Of a stretch of DNA of 64,000 nt, positions 22,385 through 34,664 are shown one piece after another. Made by a program: the position numbers and the translations under genes. The number at the start of each line of letters is the position of its first letter. Positions within the stretch are counted from its first letter, which is position 1. Source of the DNA: Topomyia yanbarensis (lineage: Eukaryota > Arthropoda > Insecta > Diptera > Culicidae); the NCBI RefSeq assembly GCF_030247195.1, contig NC_080671.1, positions 4,864,501 to 4,928,500 on the forward strand, written 5' to 3'. The notes beneath the pieces were generated by a model. It was not told the DNA's origin. It was given only the letters and a program-made list of their open reading frames with translations, and did not search any database.

Positions 22385-22819
22385 AAACGCTGAAAATATC
22401 ATAAAAACCGACGAAAATCGCCCAATTAAAAAAAATCTTACCTATATCCTATCCTAGAAAAACGCAGTTAAAGTTTTCAGTACACTCAGATTTTGTAACA
22501 ATTTTCCCTAAAAAAATCAGGTGCCGAGAGCTTTCTAATTTGTTTTTAGCATCAGGATTAGTAATAATCATGCAAATCAAAATCCTTTGTTCAATCACCC
22601 TTGTAAGTTCAACGGTATCCGATATATGTTGCTCAATGCGAGGTCACCTTTAGAAAAAAAATCGATATCAAAATAATTGCATTGAGGTAGCGTGTTATCA
22701 AGGATTACCATTAGAAGTGAAATTCTCAGATCACCATGAAAATTTAAATAAATCCTGTTAAGGATACGTACTTCAAACGTATGCAATATTTTTTTGGCCT
22801 AGCACAACATATTACATTC

Positions 22820-23266
22820 CCTTAAGGGGTAAGGGTTTCAGCGTGAAAAAACACACCTCTTTTTGCGAATTTTCTTAGAACCTTGCGTGAAGCGAATTGA
22901 TCAAAGCTATCAAAAATATATCATTTCAATGACATGCTGGAATTTTTCTATGCAAAATATCGGAAACATTCGTGAAAAATAGAATTTTTTATTTGAAATG
23001 AGTGAAAAATCCCCTTATTGAAAAATTAGGTAGGAGCTAGGAATTTTTAACATAGAACGTGTATGCAAAGTTTGAAAGAAATCGGTTAAGTAGTTTTTGA
23101 ATGGCAGATAACATCGCTAAACATGTTTTTATTCCAGAGATGTTCTACAAAAAAATGGTACACTATAATGTACAAAAGTTTTGATCAATTCGCTTCACGC
23201 AAAGTTCTAAAAAAATCGCAAAACACCCTTAAAACCCTTAACCCCTCCCCCCCCCCCCCCCTTAAG
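22820..23266. mobile_element. Foldback MITE with TTAA target sites
   Basis: The two ends are inverted copies: CTTAAGGGG...TAAGGGTTT at 22821 and the complement of CCCTTAACCCCT...CCCCCCTTAAG ending at 23266. Homology extends inward to 'TTGCGTGAAGCGAATTGATC' (near 22882) against its complement near 23185. TTAA at 22822-22825 and 23262-23265 suggests a piggyBac- or Kolobok-type target. A long C-run lies in the right end. Arms are about 90-100 bp. Confidence 0.65.
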
Positions 23267-23324
23267 CAAATCTTGTGTCTATTAATCCATTATCCATCTA
23301 TGTTAAAGCGCTTTACCTTCGATT

Positions 23325-23440
23325 TCCAGCAATGATGTCCCATGCTAATTTGACTGATTTAATATTCGAAGAGGGAAGAGGAAGTTATAAGATATGCCTC
23401 ATCACAATGTTATGTGGATTAAAAGCGTTTTTCTGTATAC
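23325..23440 (+). repeat. Dispersed repeat fragment (pair with 19660-19880)
   Basis: See the copy at 19660-19880: shared blocks include 'GAAGAGGAAGTTATAAGATA', 'TGCCTCATCACAATGTTATG' and 'TGGATTAAAAGCGTTTTTCT'. It is shorter here and abuts the TTAA-type MITE. Confidence 0.5.
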
Positions 23441-23683
23441 AAGACTGTAGCAATTGGAATTTTCTGTAGACTGATATAAACACCGAAGATATACGTCGTA
23501 GTCGAAATATGTACTAGTATCAGTTGTTTGATGGTGAAATACAACTGCATTTCAATATTATTAAAGTGGAATGGAAGACATATTTCTTAAGAGGGTTAAT
23601 TGTGACATTCCAGTAAGTCGCTCAAAAAGTTCTGATTTTTTTTTTAAATTACGTGACAGCAAACATTTCTAAAAGGAATCATC

Positions 23684-24412
23684 CATATACCACGTGGACA
23701 ATTTAGGGGAGGGTAGGGGTACCTAGAAAGTCCACGCTTGTCCATGGGGAGAAGGTGGGGGTTTTGGAAATATCCACGTAGACTTTTCAAAATATTTTAC
23801 ATCTTTTACAAGAAAATTAAATAAATTTGTTTCGTCAGTGGTGTGAGCGCTTACCTTAAAATATTTTCAAGATTTTGAAACATTCAATGTGTCTATAACA
23901 GCATAGTGTGTGATGGCAACAATCATAAAAAAATCAGGGGAAATCTTAAGAAACAAAATCCGAGAAAAAATTTCTCTCTGAATCATTTGATTCAATCTTC
24001 TGTGATTTGGTTAAATACCACGAATTTTGGATGTGAAAGCTTGTGGTTGAAATTACGAGCCAATTCAGGAATCCATAGCTTACTTCAATTTTATGTTATT
24101 CAGAGGAATCTTTAAAACGTTAATATAAAAGATCATAATGTCGATCAGAAATAAGATATTTCCATGGAAATTTGACAAGAGATGAAATATGCTGTGGTTG
24201 AAGTTTGAACGATTTTCATTGCCCTTCTTCGGCATAGTAGTTAAAGGAAACATTTTTGAAAACCCATTTGTTACGAAATTACCCGAAAAAAAATTGGAAA
24301 GTCCACGTGGACATCGTAGGGAGGGGGATAGGGGTACAGGAATTTTCCACGCTTGTTCACGGAGGGGAGGAGGGAGTTAAAAATGAAGATTTTTTTGTCA
24401 TCGTGGTATATG
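23684..24412. mobile_element. Element with CATATACCACG ends and direct G-rich repeats
   Basis: CATATACCACG at 23684-23694 is matched by its complement CGTGGTATATG at 24402-24412. Just inside each end lies a ~90-bp block in the same orientation: 'CCACGTGGACAATTTAGGGG' with GGGTAGGGGTA and TCCACGCTTGTCCATGGGGA (23689-23765), and CCACGTGGACATCGTAGGGA with GGATAGGGGTA and TCCACGCTTGTTCACGGAGG (24302-24372). An element with short inverted ends but long direct subterminal repeats is atypical. No transposase frame between them. Confidence 0.55.
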
Positions 24413-25355
24413 AACCCCAAATGTGTAATTCTAAAACTTCAATGAAGATGGTATTGCTCTATCTAAAACGATCCAAAAGTTTATCATGTTAGCCATTGTT
24501 TTAGCATAAAGAGAGGCTACTCGGAATACTAAAACTTTCCGAAAGACATAATAAGTCTAAATAGTTATATTTTGTTAAACACGCAAAAAATCCTGCTAAA
24601 CTTACAAACAGCATTATCATATGGGAATATAATACACTTTACGACGTTACCATGTACCTCGTGTAAAATCGCGAAACACGACGGAATCGCCATTAACGTC
24701 CAGATATGATGCGTTAACAGTGTTCGTTAGTAAATAAACCAAAGATCAGTTGTTCTAAAGAGTATCCTTGAGTGAAATTTATAAGTAGTTTGAGTAAGCC
24801 ATGTACCAACCCCACTAAAGGCTTCAAAGAATTCAAATTCCAACTGTCAATAGGAGATTTTAAGTAACACTAACACAACATTCATTGTTAAACTCGCCAC
24901 ATAATTATAATAATAAATTAACAGTTTCCAAACAACGTGTTCTATAAAAGGCAAGCGTTTCATCACAAATCCGTGCTGATAATATTAATGATGTTATTGA
25001 TAAGTTAACTCAAATGTACTTAATTTCATGTCAATCTAAGTTTCATGCCTAAAGCAGCAAACTAATTTGAATATCGATTTAATAGCTGCTCTCAACAATA
25101 TACATCATCGCATAGCCATTATTTTACAGATTGCTGCATCCTAGAAATTTTCTCATGCAGTCCAAGTTCTCATTTGTGGGGTAAATTTCTACGTGAGTAA
25201 CTTAGCCTTCACGTTTCTTCTCAATTTAGCAACATATCATGGGATCAACAAGGAGACAATATGGTAACATTACTGTTTTCGCTGATCTTCAACGATGCTG
25301 AATGGTGCTATTATATTTAAAACAAGCATTGCGCGCGAAGAGCATAAAATCTATA
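24413..25355. other. Sequence without recognised features
   Basis: AT-rich, no coding frame, no termini that I can defend. Confidence 0.35.
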
Positions 25356-25359
25356 ACTA

Positions 25360-25558
25360 ACTATATTAGTTATGGTATATGCGTTTCGCCTTATTAGAAT
25401 CTGACACCAACTTAGTGACAGGACTAAGCTAATGCTGGATTGATGCAAGATCGAAAAAGACGAAAACTTACGTCAATCCGGCGCTAGCTTGTTCCTGTCA
25501 CTAAGTTGGTATCGGATTCTGATGAGAGCGTAGTTGAAACGCAAATCCTTTAACTAAT
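25360..25558. mobile_element. Hairpin MITE (~200 bp)
   Basis: Inverted arms: 'GACACCAACTTAGTGACAGG' (about 25402-25421) against its near-complement ending near 25514, extended inward to AAGCTA(A/G)(T/C)GC(T/C)GGATTGA and outward to 'ATGCGTTTC' (about 25379) against GAAACGCAAATCC near 25540 and TTAGTTA at both edges. The loop is about 30 bp. Non-coding. Confidence 0.7.
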
Positions 25559-26115
25559 TTGGTTTGAATTGCTGTTGAGTGCAATCAAATGGAGGATGTT
25601 TTCGTTTAAAGAAGCTGTTGGATACATTTTTTTCTGATGTCGCATTGCAAATTGTCAAGTTATGGCTTATTTCCGCTATGGTAGTTCGATGGTAACATCA
25701 ATGCACAGTATCACGAACAAGTTGGCCATGAAAATATTTAGGAAACTTACGAAACGAAAATTTTAAAAAAAAATTTCTTCTAGAATGTCAGATTGTGTCC
25801 AAACACAAGTTCAGACACATTCTTGAATACATGAAAGTTAGTCGTATCGTATTCGGACCGGATAAGTCTTATACGCGATTCTATTCTGCACAATAATACA
25901 TTACTTGTATGTTTCAATAAGATCTTGAAAGATCTGCTCGGCAACTGAACAAATTTCATTAAAAATGACTGTTAGTCATTTCGGCCAGATTCCAGCAAAG
26001 CGATAAATCAATCCCATCCAACAATCAAATTATATTTTTCTAGGAAAAAATACCAAAACAAAGAGAAATCCTATCTCAAGCAGATCACCGAATGATGCAA
26101 ACTAGGGTTTGTATG

Positions 26116-28202
26116 CCTATAATGGACCCTTTGCGTATTATGGACCCCCTCACGCTTTTTTGTCAATTATTCTTCATTAACCGTTGTGTATCCGACGCGG
26201 TACCCGGGTACCTTTTTAGGTTTCAATCAATAAAATCCAATCTGAATCCAAAACGTCTAAAAGTGTCCAAATCGGTTAAATGAAGCCATAGTTATGAGCA
26301 TTTCAAATTGTGGGTACCCGGGTACCCACGTTGGCCTGTTAAAGGTGTTTTTTTGTTGGGCACATAACTGTTAATAACTGTTTTTAACGTATACTGTTGG
26401 TTACAGGACAGTTTTAAGACTTAGACAGAAATTAGAATGTGTTTTGTCACCATAATTCATTTTAAAATTGATATTTGCACTTAATTTCAATCCAGTGCAG
26501 CATGACACAGGGTTTGTAAGTAATTGTTTTACTACTACAAAAAGAACACTTCGCTCTGATGTAAATAAACTGCGCGTGAAAAAGATATTGTTTTACTGGT
26601 TAATACCTAACACTAACACAATCTTTTGCGATGTAGATCTAACAAACTAAAAAAAATTAAAATTTATATTGAAATTCTGGGGGTCCATTATGGGAACAAG
26701 TGAAACTAGGTATCTGCGCATTATGGACCCCTGACACATTAATATAACTAGAAACTTGTAATATCAACTAATAGAATTAAAAAGAGTTATCAACATTCTG
26801 AGGATTCAGTATAAGATTGATTGAAACCATCGAATTGAAAATTTTGCAGCTTCTCAGTATTGGATCAATAAAAATTGTGGTTTCCACACCAATCAATAGA
26901 CAAAAACTAATAAAAGTAGGTACAAATACATGAAGGCTGCCATGCAAAAGTTCATTCGAGTGACTAGAACCATGTTCTATCAAAAAAAGCGTGCAGGCAA
27001 TTTGATGTATCACGCTCTACTGTGAAGTATCGCGGAGTATATGAAAAAACTTGCCTGAAGGAACAAGAAAAGGTCCACGCTTTCCACCATAGAAGAAAAT
27101 AAAATAGTGACATGGATAGCCCGAAAAGATTATCTAATAACCACGAAAAATTAAATTCTGGAGTAATACTTTAGTAAGTTCGTCGTGCACAGGTTTGCAA
27201 AATGATTGCAATTTATTCACTAATATCCTTCTATTGAAAAGTAATATAATAAATATATTGATTTAGAAAAAAGGTGATGCTAAACGTTCAATAAGCTTTA
27301 CTAAAATTTGATTATACGGAATACTAAAATAAATACCGTAAAATGTAGCATTGATTACTGTTTCGAATAACTTTCTTGAAATCAACGAGCTGTAATTAAT
27401 TTCATTTTTAAAATAAGATAATATAGTTCGAAATCTTGTATATATTGCATATATCCAGGCAATTTCATGTCCATTATTGTTACGTCCCTGAATAAAACAA
27501 AACTAAAGCTACAAACTTTTTCAGGAAAATAGTAGAAATTAAATAGTTGTGGATTAAATCTTGTAAATCTTGGGCCTTGTCAGCTTACTTACGGTTTCTT
27601 CAAAACGCTTCAGATATAGCTATACATGAATGTAGAAGCAATTGTATGAACTGATCAAAATGATGCACGAAGTTGTGTCGTTTTTAATTTGTATTTGGTA
27701 TCTTAAAATATTATTAAATAACAAAATATTCGTTGTCTTTAGACACTGAACATGTTTAGAGCCGACTCGTTAATATTGCAAATGCTTTACTCCACTGTAT
27801 TGTTGATGGATTGTCATAATTCGACCACCAATCAATTCAGACAATTGCCAATTACAATTTTCGCAAACTTGTGTAAGATTTTCTATAATGCAGACCTCAT
27901 CGCCTTACTCATAAGCGTCATAAAAATCACATCACTTGATATAAAAGTCATGTTTGCCTTTGAATTCAGCATCAGATCAATTAAAAATTAATTAATTAGT
28001 CAAAGGTTTCAACAAGATTTTGTTATTTTTCATATTTTATATTTTTCTTATAATGCTGTGCCAAAATGACTCTTAGTATTACCAGAAAACTGAAAAAATA
28101 CAATTTTATGTATTAATTGTTGGATATGCGTATAATGGACCCGGGTCCATAAAGCGCATATTCGACCCTGGGTCCATAATAGGAAAACGGGTCCATTATA
28201 GG
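26116..28202 (+). mobile_element. Ruined pogo/Tigger-like DNA transposon
   Basis: CCTATAATGGACCC at 26116-26129 is matched by its complement GGGTCCATTATAGG at 28189-28202. Extra copies of the ATAATGGACCC motif near 26136, 26677-26735 and 28130-28175 suggest that more than one related element, or internal end duplication, is present. Between them lie transposase remnants on the plus strand (see 26900-27990). A GGTACCCGGGTACC palindrome occurs near 26200 and again near 26315. Boundaries are inferred only from the inverted ends. Confidence 0.5.
26900..27990 (+). pseudogene. Degraded pogo-type transposase
   Basis: Translated fragments resemble the pogo/Tigger/CENP-B plan. A psq-type helix-turn-helix remnant reads KYMKAAMQKFIR, and after a frameshift RQFDVSRSTVKYR (about 26920-27034). 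A Tc5/CENP-B-like DNA-binding segment reads STIEENKIVTWIARK (about 27079-27125). Further on, an open stretch at 27752-27991 includes LLMDCHNS, comparable to the LLLDGHSSH catalytic-Asp motif, and ITSLDIKVMFAF, comparable to T..LQPLD..VF. Multiple frameshifts and stops. Assignment rests on motif resemblance only. Confidence 0.5.
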
Positions 28203-28339
28203 GATATAGATACCAGTTCGAAATATCGAATTTTACTAAAGGAATCAAGTTGAAATGCTTTAAATTTGCATTATATTGTTTGAAAGACTTGGTATCATCA
28301 ATTGATAGAATATTACATTAAAAGTACAACTGGATTTAT

Positions 28340-31085
28340 CCAAATTCTTTGAAATTGTTAGCACCGTCTACTGCGGGGTCCATTACTAGCACATTAACCC
28401 TATATTCCATTAGTCATGGAGCACGTAATCTTCTCGAAAATGTTTTTTTGTCATCTGATTCTCTATCTCAAATCAACCGACACCAAGGCGAGATGAGGCT
28501 TCCTGACTGTCACATCAAAACACGATCAATCATCCACACCGATGATGGTGATGATCATGATGATGATGATGATGGTAATAATGACGGAAAAAGGAAACAC
28601 GGAAAGCCACACAAGTGCGAACAAACGAACGGACAGGCAGTAAATGTTCGGCTTCGGCCGGTAATTATTCTTCATTTCCGTTCCTCGATTCGAAGCGCAG
28701 CATAAAAGCAGCGTCGCGCACAGTAGGCAGCATAAATTGCCGTCGCTGCACTCACTCGAACGCATGGCCACCTAAGAATAGAGACGGCGTTCTTCAGCTC
28801 CAGTGCGGAGCCGTCAGAGTGTGTTAAGACTGACACAAAGAACGCGACAAACCACCATAAAATTGTCACTCTTCATATTTTTTTTTTATCGTTGCACTTG
28901 GCGCACTCGTAGTTTTTTTGTTTTTCATTTTCCATTCTGAAAAAGCATTTTCCGGCTGCAATATAAATTCTCTGATTTGTTCTGTTCTTTTGCACCACAT
29001 TTTCCGCTTTCACGACCTTGAGACAACGAACCGAATGAGTTTCCTGCCGACAGCGTTTTTTTGTTCATGAGCCGTCTGCTGGTTTTAAATTTATCCTTGT
29101 TTTCCGCTTCACAAATCCAATTACACATATAAAAAAGAATGTGTCGTTCGTTGTTGGGTACTAGTACCCATAGGCGGGCTTGGTTTTAGACATGTTTGCA
29201 TTCTTGTCGCGAGCCGTGACTCTGCTCTGCATGGAACGCTCGAAACTCACCGATAATGAGAATGATGAAATTTAATCCAAAATGCATTCGGGTCACGGTA
29301 ATCCTACGGTTCGCCATCCTTTAATCCGTTTGAACCCCGGGGGTGGGGTTGTTTGCTCAGACCGGTTTGTCCGAAGTGGGAACAACACTAATTAATTTTA
29401 TTTCTGGACAACTTTTTTGTCCGCCTTTGGAAACATTTGCTTCGCAACTTGTGCAACACTAGACGCTTTTCACTGCTTTTATACTACCCAACATTGCATT
29501 TCCACCTTTGCTTTCCCTGTTCGCTTTCGGCTACGGTAATTCAAATACGTAACACGAACTCACGGCGGAACATGTTATGAATTGTTGCACATGGTTTTAT
29601 GATTTCTTTGGCAAACGCACTAATTGGATTACGAGTTTAGCGTCGTACCCCGAAAACTTTCCAACGTCGTCGCACCAATTAAACCCTTTCTAAATCACAT
29701 AATCCTTCTCGAACGCTTAATAAAAAAAAACGCAAACGATGAATAATGACAACGCACTGCACTTCACTCGTTTATCACCGAATATCAATCAAAGCAATCG
29801 TCCAGTTGCCGTTGCCAGTATCACCCTCGACGCACTGAGTGTGTGGGAAAGCGCCCGTGTGTTTTCCGTCTAGCCCGCAAACCGAATCGAACGAACAGCC
29901 AACCGAGACTGACGGCTACTCGAACCGAGTGTGCCATGACGCATGGATCCTGCCACGTTTTCCACCCAGTGTGAGTGGGTCCGTTCGTCATGCGACAGTT
30001 GAAATCAACACAAACATCGGGTGCTCAGCGTGCGTGCGGTGAGAGAGAGAGAGAGAGATACCGAGGGAGAGTGCTGAAGAGTTTTCTGGCGCTCACTGCT
30101 TTCAAATCGGTTGCTATGAGTAGCATTCGGGATGAATGGAAAATCGCAGCACAGCTGATCGAATTTATTATGTTCAAGAAGTTAATTCAAATTAGTTAAA
30201 AAGAGTTGTTTTATAGAAAAATGCTGGTTCTAAAATTTATGATGTTTTAGGAAGGGTCATTTAAATGTAAATTAAAAATTCATTAGAAAATGATGATCAT
30301 TCGCAATTATACCTCGGAACATGAGGAGAATGACTTTCAAATGCAGTCTATAAATTAGATTCGTTTCCCATTCAGTCATAATGTCAGTGACTGACCACTG
30401 TAATTCTGTTTACTCCATTCGAATTGATTAGTTTCCATTGTAAATACTTTGGCTTGTAGTTTGCTTCATATACCGACAGGGGCTGTATTTCCCATCTAAT
30501 TAAAACGCAGTTCTAATCAAAACAGCCACTACCAGAATCCAATAAAATTTCAATCAAATTCGGATAATGTATACTATGTAACCTCCAATGCGTACCGATA
30601 AAGAGCTCAACACAAATTTACGCTTTTGCAAAACACTTCAACCGTGATGCACTCAGCTATTGTGTCAAACACGCAGTTGACAACAATTCACATTTCATTC
30701 GCTTATATTTTTACCACACTTTTATAGTTGTTTATCCCCAGGCTGGAATTTCCCAGGCGGTGTAGGTGCAACTTTCCATCATACACACATCGGCTCTGAT
30801 ACGATCGTAGTAGACCGATGGGGGTAAACCATGTATTTTACGAAATAAGTTTTTCGTCCAAGTACCTATCATCGCATACTTAGATCAACCGAGACGAGAA
30901 GGGGTTGAAAATGGGTGGGGATGGTAGCTCAAAGAAATGCGGTCCGATTTTTGCAACCCTGTGAGGGCGTTGAAGAAAACGAAACACGCTGCCAGATATT
31001 GGGAAAGTTTTCCCGCACCTTTTCAACCATATCGGCAGGCACTCCATCTTCACATCGGTCGGTCGGTCGGTCGGATGTGATACTG
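28340..31085. other. TE-poor, GC-richer unique region (possible host regulatory/UTR DNA)
   Basis: About 2.7 kb in which I find no transposon termini. Composition is less AT-rich than the neighbours. It holds a (GAT)n run (28544-28577), a GA-dinucleotide run (30042-30058), a four-fold GGTC repeat (31061-31076) and TATA-like ATAAAAG and ATAAATT near 28701-28737. Open frames of 60-118 codons occur on both strands but overlap each other and lack motifs. This is the best candidate for promoter, UTR or enhancer sequence of a host gene, but no exon can be called. Confidence 0.35.
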
Positions 31086-31090
31086 AAAAT

Positions 31091-31343
31091 CTTGAGCGTT
31101 TTTTCAAAACGTCATATCTGCAATGAGTTACTCTCTGTTTATACTTTCTCTTTCGATTTTTACGGCGTCACTATAACACTTTTCACTTATTTTACAGTAC
31201 AGATCGAAAGACGGTGGTTTTAACTAGCATATAATGCAAAGAGCTGAGGGATAAATGTTAAAGTGACCGAATTATTAACAGAAGAGAAAGTAAACAAAGA
31301 GAGTAACTCATTGCAGATATGACGTTTTGAAAAAACGCTCAAG
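31091..31343. mobile_element. 253-bp MITE with ~64-bp arms (TSD AAAT)
   Basis: 31091-31154 (CTTGAGCGTTTTTTCAAAAC...) is an almost exact reverse complement of 31280-31343. AAAT at 31087-31090 and 31344-31347 gives a 4-bp duplication. The near-perfect arms suggest a relatively young copy. No coding capacity. Confidence 0.8.
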
Positions 31344-31349
31344 AAATCT

Positions 31350-31740
31350 GCGATGAGAACGTTGAGACTAAGTGTGTGGGTGTATCGAAAAACAAAACTT
31401 TCTCGGCAGGCACCCTTTTTTGTGTCTTCTTTTTTCTTCTATACAAGTGGGTGAAAAGACGAAAAACTAAGGTATTAAACGGCGTAAGAGGAAAAGTTTT
31501 ATGAATTTTTCTTTTCGTAGTGCGATGTTGTTCGGGCTCTTTGCGATCTGTTCTTCGGCGTCGAGGCTGTTCCGACTCCTTGTGGTAGTTTTCAGATCAA
31601 TACCGTTTAACAGGGTACGGGAAAGTTGTAACTCTTTTTGTGGCAAATTTGAATTGTTGAAAGTTACGGCGTAGTGTGCATTGTGAGCAGTTCCAGAGAA
31701 AAAAATTAGCCAACCGTGCATCCATAGTTAGATAATTTGG
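31350..31740. other. Unannotated sequence before the minisatellite
   Basis: No transposon ends or coding motifs recognised. GC content is similar to the TE-poor region before it. Confidence 0.35.
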
Positions 31741-34664
31741 TGAAGTGAGTAAACAAAGTAAGAACAGAGTAAATAGAGCAAACAGAGTAAACAGAGTAAA
31801 CAGAGTAATAGCAGAGTAAATACAGAGTAAAAACAGAGTAAAACCAGAGTAAAAACAGAGTAAAGACAGAATAATAGCAGAGTAATAGCGGAGTAAAAAC
31901 AGAGTGAAAACAGAGTAAAAACAGAGTAAAAACAGAGTAAAAGCAGAGTAAAAGCAGAGTAAAAGCAGAGTAAAAGCAGAGTGAAAGCAGAGTAGAAACA
32001 GAGTAAAAACAGAGTAATAGCAGAGTAATATCAGAGTAAAAGCAGAGTAAAAGCAGAGTAAAAGCAGAGTAAAAGCAGAGTAAAAGCAGAGTGAAAGCAG
32101 AGTAGAAACGGAGTAAAAACAGAGTAAAAACAGAGTAAAAACTGAGTAAAAACAGAGTAAAAACAGAGTAAAACAGAGTAAAAACAGAGTAAGAACAGAG
32201 TAAGAACAGAGTAATAGCAGAGTAATAGCAGAGTAAAAGCAGAGTAAAAGCAGAGTGAAAGCAGGGTAGAAACAGAGTAAGAACAGAGTAAACAGAGAAA
32301 GAACAGAGTAAAAACAGAGTAAAACAGAGTAAAAGCAGAGTAAAAGCAGAGTAAAAGCAGAGTAAAAGCAGAGTGAAAGCAGAGTAGAAACGGAGTAAAA
32401 ACAGAGTAAAAACAGAGTAAAAACAGAGTAAAAACAGAGTAAAAACAGAGTAAAAACAGAGTAAGAACAGAGTAAGAACAGAGTAATAGCAGAGTAATAG
32501 CAGAGTAAAAGCAGAGTAAAAGCAGAGTGAAAGCAGGGTAGAAACAGAGTAAACAGAGAAAGAACAGAGTAAAAACAGAGTAAAACAGAGTAAAACCAGA
32601 GTAAAAACAGAGTAAAAACAGAGTAAAAACAGAGTAAAAGCAGAGTAAAAACAGAGTAAAAGCAGAGTAAAAGCAGAGTAAAAGCAGAGTGAAAGCAGAG
32701 TAGAAACAGAGTAGAAACAGAGTAAACAGAGTAAACAGAGTAAACAGAGTAAACAGAGTAAAAACAGAGTAAAAACAGAGTAAAAACAGAGTGAAAACAG
32801 AGTAAAACCAGAGTAAAAACAGAATAATAGCAGAGTAATAGCGGAGTAAAAACAGAGTGAAAACAGAGTAAAAACAGAGTAAAAACAGAGTAAAAACAGA
32901 GTAAAAGCAGAGTAGAAACAGAGTAAAAACAGAGTAATAGGAGAGTAATATCAGAGTAAAAGCAGAGTAAAAGCAGAGTAAAAGCAGAGTAAAAGCAGAG
33001 TGAAAGCAGAGTAGAAACGGAGTAAAAACAGAGTAAAAAGCAGAGTAAAAACAGAGTAAAAACAGAGTAAAAACAGAGTAAAAACAGAGTAAAAACAGAG
33101 TAAAAACAGAGTAAAAACAGAGTAAAAACAGAGTAAAAACAGAGTAAAAACAGAGTAAAAACAGAGTAAAAACAGAGTAAAAACAGAGTAAAAACAGAGT
33201 AAAAACAGAGTAAAAACAGAGTAAAAACAGAGTAAAAACAGAGTAAAAACAGAGTAAGAACAGAGTAATAGCAGAGTAAAAGCAGAGTAAAAGCAGAGTA
33301 AAAGCAGAGTAAAAGCAGAGTGAAAGCAGGGTAGAAACAGAGTAAAAACAGAGTAAAAACAGATTAAAAACAGAGTAAAAACAGTAAAAACAGAGTAAAA
33401 ACAGAGTAAAAACAGAGTAAGAACAGAGTAAGAACAGAGTAAAAACAGAGTAAAAGCAGAGTAAAACCAGAGTAAAACAGAGTAAAAACAGAGTAATAGC
33501 AGAGTAAAAACAGAGTAAGAACAGAGTAAACAGAGAAAGAACAGAGTAAACAGAGTAAAAACAGAGTAAAACAGAGTAAGACCAGAGTAAAACAGAGTAA
33601 AAACAGAGTAATAGCAGAGTAAAAACAGAGTAAGAACAGAGTAAACAGAGAAAGAACAGAGTAAACAGAGTAAACAGAGTAAAAACAGAGTAAAACAGAG
33701 TAAGACCAGAGTAAAACAGAGTAAAAACAGAGTAAAAACAGAGTAAAAACAGAGTAAAAACAGAGTAAGAACAGAGTAAGAACAGAGTAATAGCAGAGTA
33801 ATAGCAGAGTAAAAGCAGAGTAAAAGCAGAGTAAAAGCAGAGTGAAAGCAGGGTAGAAACAGAGTAAAAACAGAGTAAAAACAGATTAAAAACAGAGTAA
33901 AAACAGAGTAAAAACAGTAAAAACAGAGTAAAAACAGAGTAAAAACAGAGTAAGAACAGAGTAAACAGAGAAAGAACAGAGTAAACAGAGTAAAAACAGA
34001 GTAAAACAGAGTAAAACAGAGTAAAACCAGAGTAAAACAGAGTAAAAACAGAGTAATAGCAGAGTAAAAACAGAGTAAGAACAGAGTAAACAGATAAAGA
34101 ACAGAGTAAACAGAGTAAAAACAGAGTAAAACAGAGTAAAACAGAGTAAAACAGAGTAAGACCAGAGTAAAACAGAGTAAAAACAGAGTAAAAACAGAGT
34201 AATAGCAGAGTAAAAGCAGAGTAAAACAGAGTAAAAACAGAGTAAAAACAGAGTAATAGCAGAGTAAAAGCAGAGTAAAAGCAGAGTGAAAGCAGAGTAA
34301 AAACAGTAAAAACAGAGTAAAAACAGAGTAAAAACAGAGTAAAACAGAGTAAGACCAGAGTAAAACAGAGTAAAAACAGAGTAATAGCAGAGTAAAAACA
34401 GAGTAAGAACAGAGTAAACAGAGAAAGAACAGAGTAAACAGAGTAAAAACAGAGTAAAACAGAGTAAAACAGAGTAAAACAGAGTAAGACCAGAGTAAAA
34501 CAGAGTAAAAACAGAGTAAAAACAGAGTAATAGCAGAGTAAAAGCAGAGTAAAACAGAGTAAAAACAGAGTAAAAACAGAGTAATAGCAGAGTAAAAGCA
34601 GAGTAAAAGCAGAGTGAAAGCAGAGTAGAAACAGAGTAAAAATAGAGTAAAACAGAGTAAACAG
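31741..34664 (+). repeat. 2.9-kb minisatellite of an 11-bp unit (CAGAGTAAAAA)
   Basis: The whole span is built from CAGAGTAAAAA and variants: CAGAGTAAAAG, CAGAGTAATAG, CAGAGTGAAAG, CAGAGTAGAAA, CAGAGTAAGAA, and shorter 8-10-mers such as CAGAGTAAA. There are well over 200 units. Variants occur in fixed orders that recur as higher-order blocks, for example CAGAGTAAGAACAGAGTAAA next to CAGAGAAAGAACAGAG near 32287, 33531, 33645, 33967 and 34421. Because 33 nt encode 11 residues and stops are absent on the minus strand, all three minus frames stay open for hundreds of codons (up to 882), giving a repetitive Phe/Leu/Ser/Cys/Tyr translation. I regard these as artefacts, not proteins. Confidence 0.95.

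Noticed and set aside
28349..28705. 118-codon frame with an Asp/His-rich run
   Set aside because: The run is the (GAT)n microsatellite. The frame overlaps equal-sized frames on the other strand and has no recognisable domain.
28690..28760. Core promoter at the TATA-like ATAAAAG near 28701
   Set aside because: No convincing initiator at the right distance and no downstream coding exon. Kept only as a general note on the TE-poor region.
31741..34664. CRISPR-like array
   Set aside because: Units are 8-11 bp with no unique spacers, and the context is an animal genome.
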